Positions 63,464 through 64,000 of a stretch of DNA of 64,000 bases are shown here, piece by piece. How positions within the stretch are numbered: position 1 is the stretch's first letter; every line of letters starts with the position of its first letter. The notes under the pieces are model-generated. The model did no database searches, was not told the DNA's origin, and saw nothing but the letters and a program-made list of their open reading frames with translations. The stretch comes from Compostimonas suwonensis (GTDB lineage Bacteria > Actinomycetota > Actinomycetes > Actinomycetales > Microbacteriaceae), in the NCBI RefSeq assembly GCF_002797855.1, contig NZ_PGFB01000004.1, forward strand, positions 248,001 to 312,000. Reading direction: 5' to 3'. The position numbers were made by a program, and so were the translations under genes.

Positions 63464-64000
63464 ATGAACGAGACCCCGGGCGAACGGCCGGGGACCGAGA
63501 TCGAGGAGGCGAGCGTCGTGACCGATTCCGCCGATTCCGCCGTTCCCACTGATTCCGCCGGCTCCGCAGTCACGGCGGACCCGGCCGAGCCCGTCGACCC
63601 CGTCGAGGAGGGCCTCATCCCGCACGCGGTCGCCGTGAGCTGGGGGGTCGCGGCCTTCCCGCAGAAGGGCCCCAAGCGCGAGCTCACGATCGAGCGCATC
63701 GTCGACGCGGCCATCTCGATCGCCGACGACGACGGACTGGGCGCCGTCTCGATGAGCAGGGTCGCGCAAGACCTCGGCTTCACGACGATGTCGCTCTACC
63801 GCTACGTGAGCGCCAAAGACGACCTCCTGACGCTTATGGAGGACGTCGGCCTCGGGCCCGCTCCCCGCCGCACCGACCCCGTCGCGCGCCCGGCCTCGGC
63901 GTCGGGCGGCACGGGCTGGCGCGAGGGTCTGCAGGAATGGGCCGCCGCCATCCTCGGCGTGTACGGCCGGCATCCGTGGCTGCTCGACATCCCCGTGCGC
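63464..64000 (+). CDS. TetR-family regulator of the export operon (3' end outside window)
   Basis: The first 179 codons are present. An unusual N-terminal tail of about 60 residues contains repeats such as TDSADSAVPTDSAGSAV. The helix-turn-helix follows (VSMSRVAQDLGFTTMSLYRYV, then SAKDDLLTLM) and the start of a TetR_C_1-like ligand domain with GRHPWLLDIPV. Its position behind a drrAB-like pair makes it the likely repressor acting at 61405-61432. Its C-terminus lies beyond the right edge. Confidence 0.88.
   Translation, partial: MNETPGERPGTEIEEASVVTDSADSAVPTDSAGSAVTADPAEPVDPVEEGLIPHAVAVSWGVAAFPQKGPKRELTIERIVDAAISIADDDGLGAVSMSRVAQDLGFTTMSLYRYVSAKDDLLTLMEDVGLGPAPRRTDPVARPASASGGTGWREGLQEWAAAILGVYGRHPWLLDIPVR

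Overview
The window is a GC-rich, densely packed actinobacterial chromosome segment. Frequent GTG starts, 1-4 bp gene overlaps, the actinobacterial form of the LexA box and the wecA-like/atpI/atpBEFHAGDC order point to the Microbacteriaceae or a close relative; the species cannot be read from the sequence. I see no rRNA, tRNA, CRISPR array or insertion sequence. Gene content was judged by frame, motifs and context only.

Left part (1-19.5 kb). A TetR regulator, cut by the window edge, faces an NAD(P)-binding epimerase-like gene whose promoter is bracketed by two perfect palindromes. After a lipoprotein and dxr comes the most interesting biosynthetic locus. A 1325-residue synthetase has the exact layout of the Pls/PosA family (adenylation, thiolation, then three TM pairs alternating with three C-type domains). 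Its binding-pocket code resembles lysine-activating domains. It is followed 3 bp later by an M1 aminopeptidase and by a convergent Sfp-type phosphopantetheinyl transferase. Together these look like a compact system for making, priming and trimming a cationic poly-amino acid. Amino-acid and envelope genes follow: two GABA aminotransferases, a secreted protein, an acyltransferase, a membrane protein with a zinc-protease motif, OsmC, asparaginase, alanine dehydrogenase and CorA.

Middle (19.5-41.1 kb). An AlkB-like dioxygenase sits under a perfect LexA box. A NUDIX gene next to it is broken by a small island carrying the degraded end of an AHH-nuclease toxin and an apparently intact Imm11-type immunity gene. 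Then comes a long minus-strand signalling and envelope locus. In transcription order it holds an aldehyde dehydrogenase, an FHA protein, a PP2C phosphatase, a receptor-type Ser/Thr kinase, a 2002-residue surface protein of Ig-like and FN3 repeats, a MoxR ATPase, a DUF58 protein, a transglutaminase-fold membrane protein without catalytic Cys/His, a zinc-ribbon FHA protein and an EccC-like FtsK/SpoIIIE ATPase. Most junctions overlap by 3-4 bp, so the products probably work together.

Right part (41.1-64 kb). An Lrp regulator with a polyamine-type aminotransferase lies divergent to the aldehyde dehydrogenase, which suggests putrescine-to-GABA catabolism feeding the GABA aminotransferases. Next come an intergenic region with a long palindrome and low-complexity repeats, a TetR-controlled heterodimeric ABC exporter, an ogt-tag alkylation-repair pair, yaaA and a P-loop kinase. 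The complete F1Fo ATP synthase operon follows, preceded by a threonylcarbamoyl-AMP synthase, a polyprenyl-phosphate sugar-1-phosphate transferase and an AtpI-like protein. The window ends with a histidine phosphatase and a DrrAB-type drug-export operon with tandem operators, a strong terminator and a TetR gene cut by the edge.
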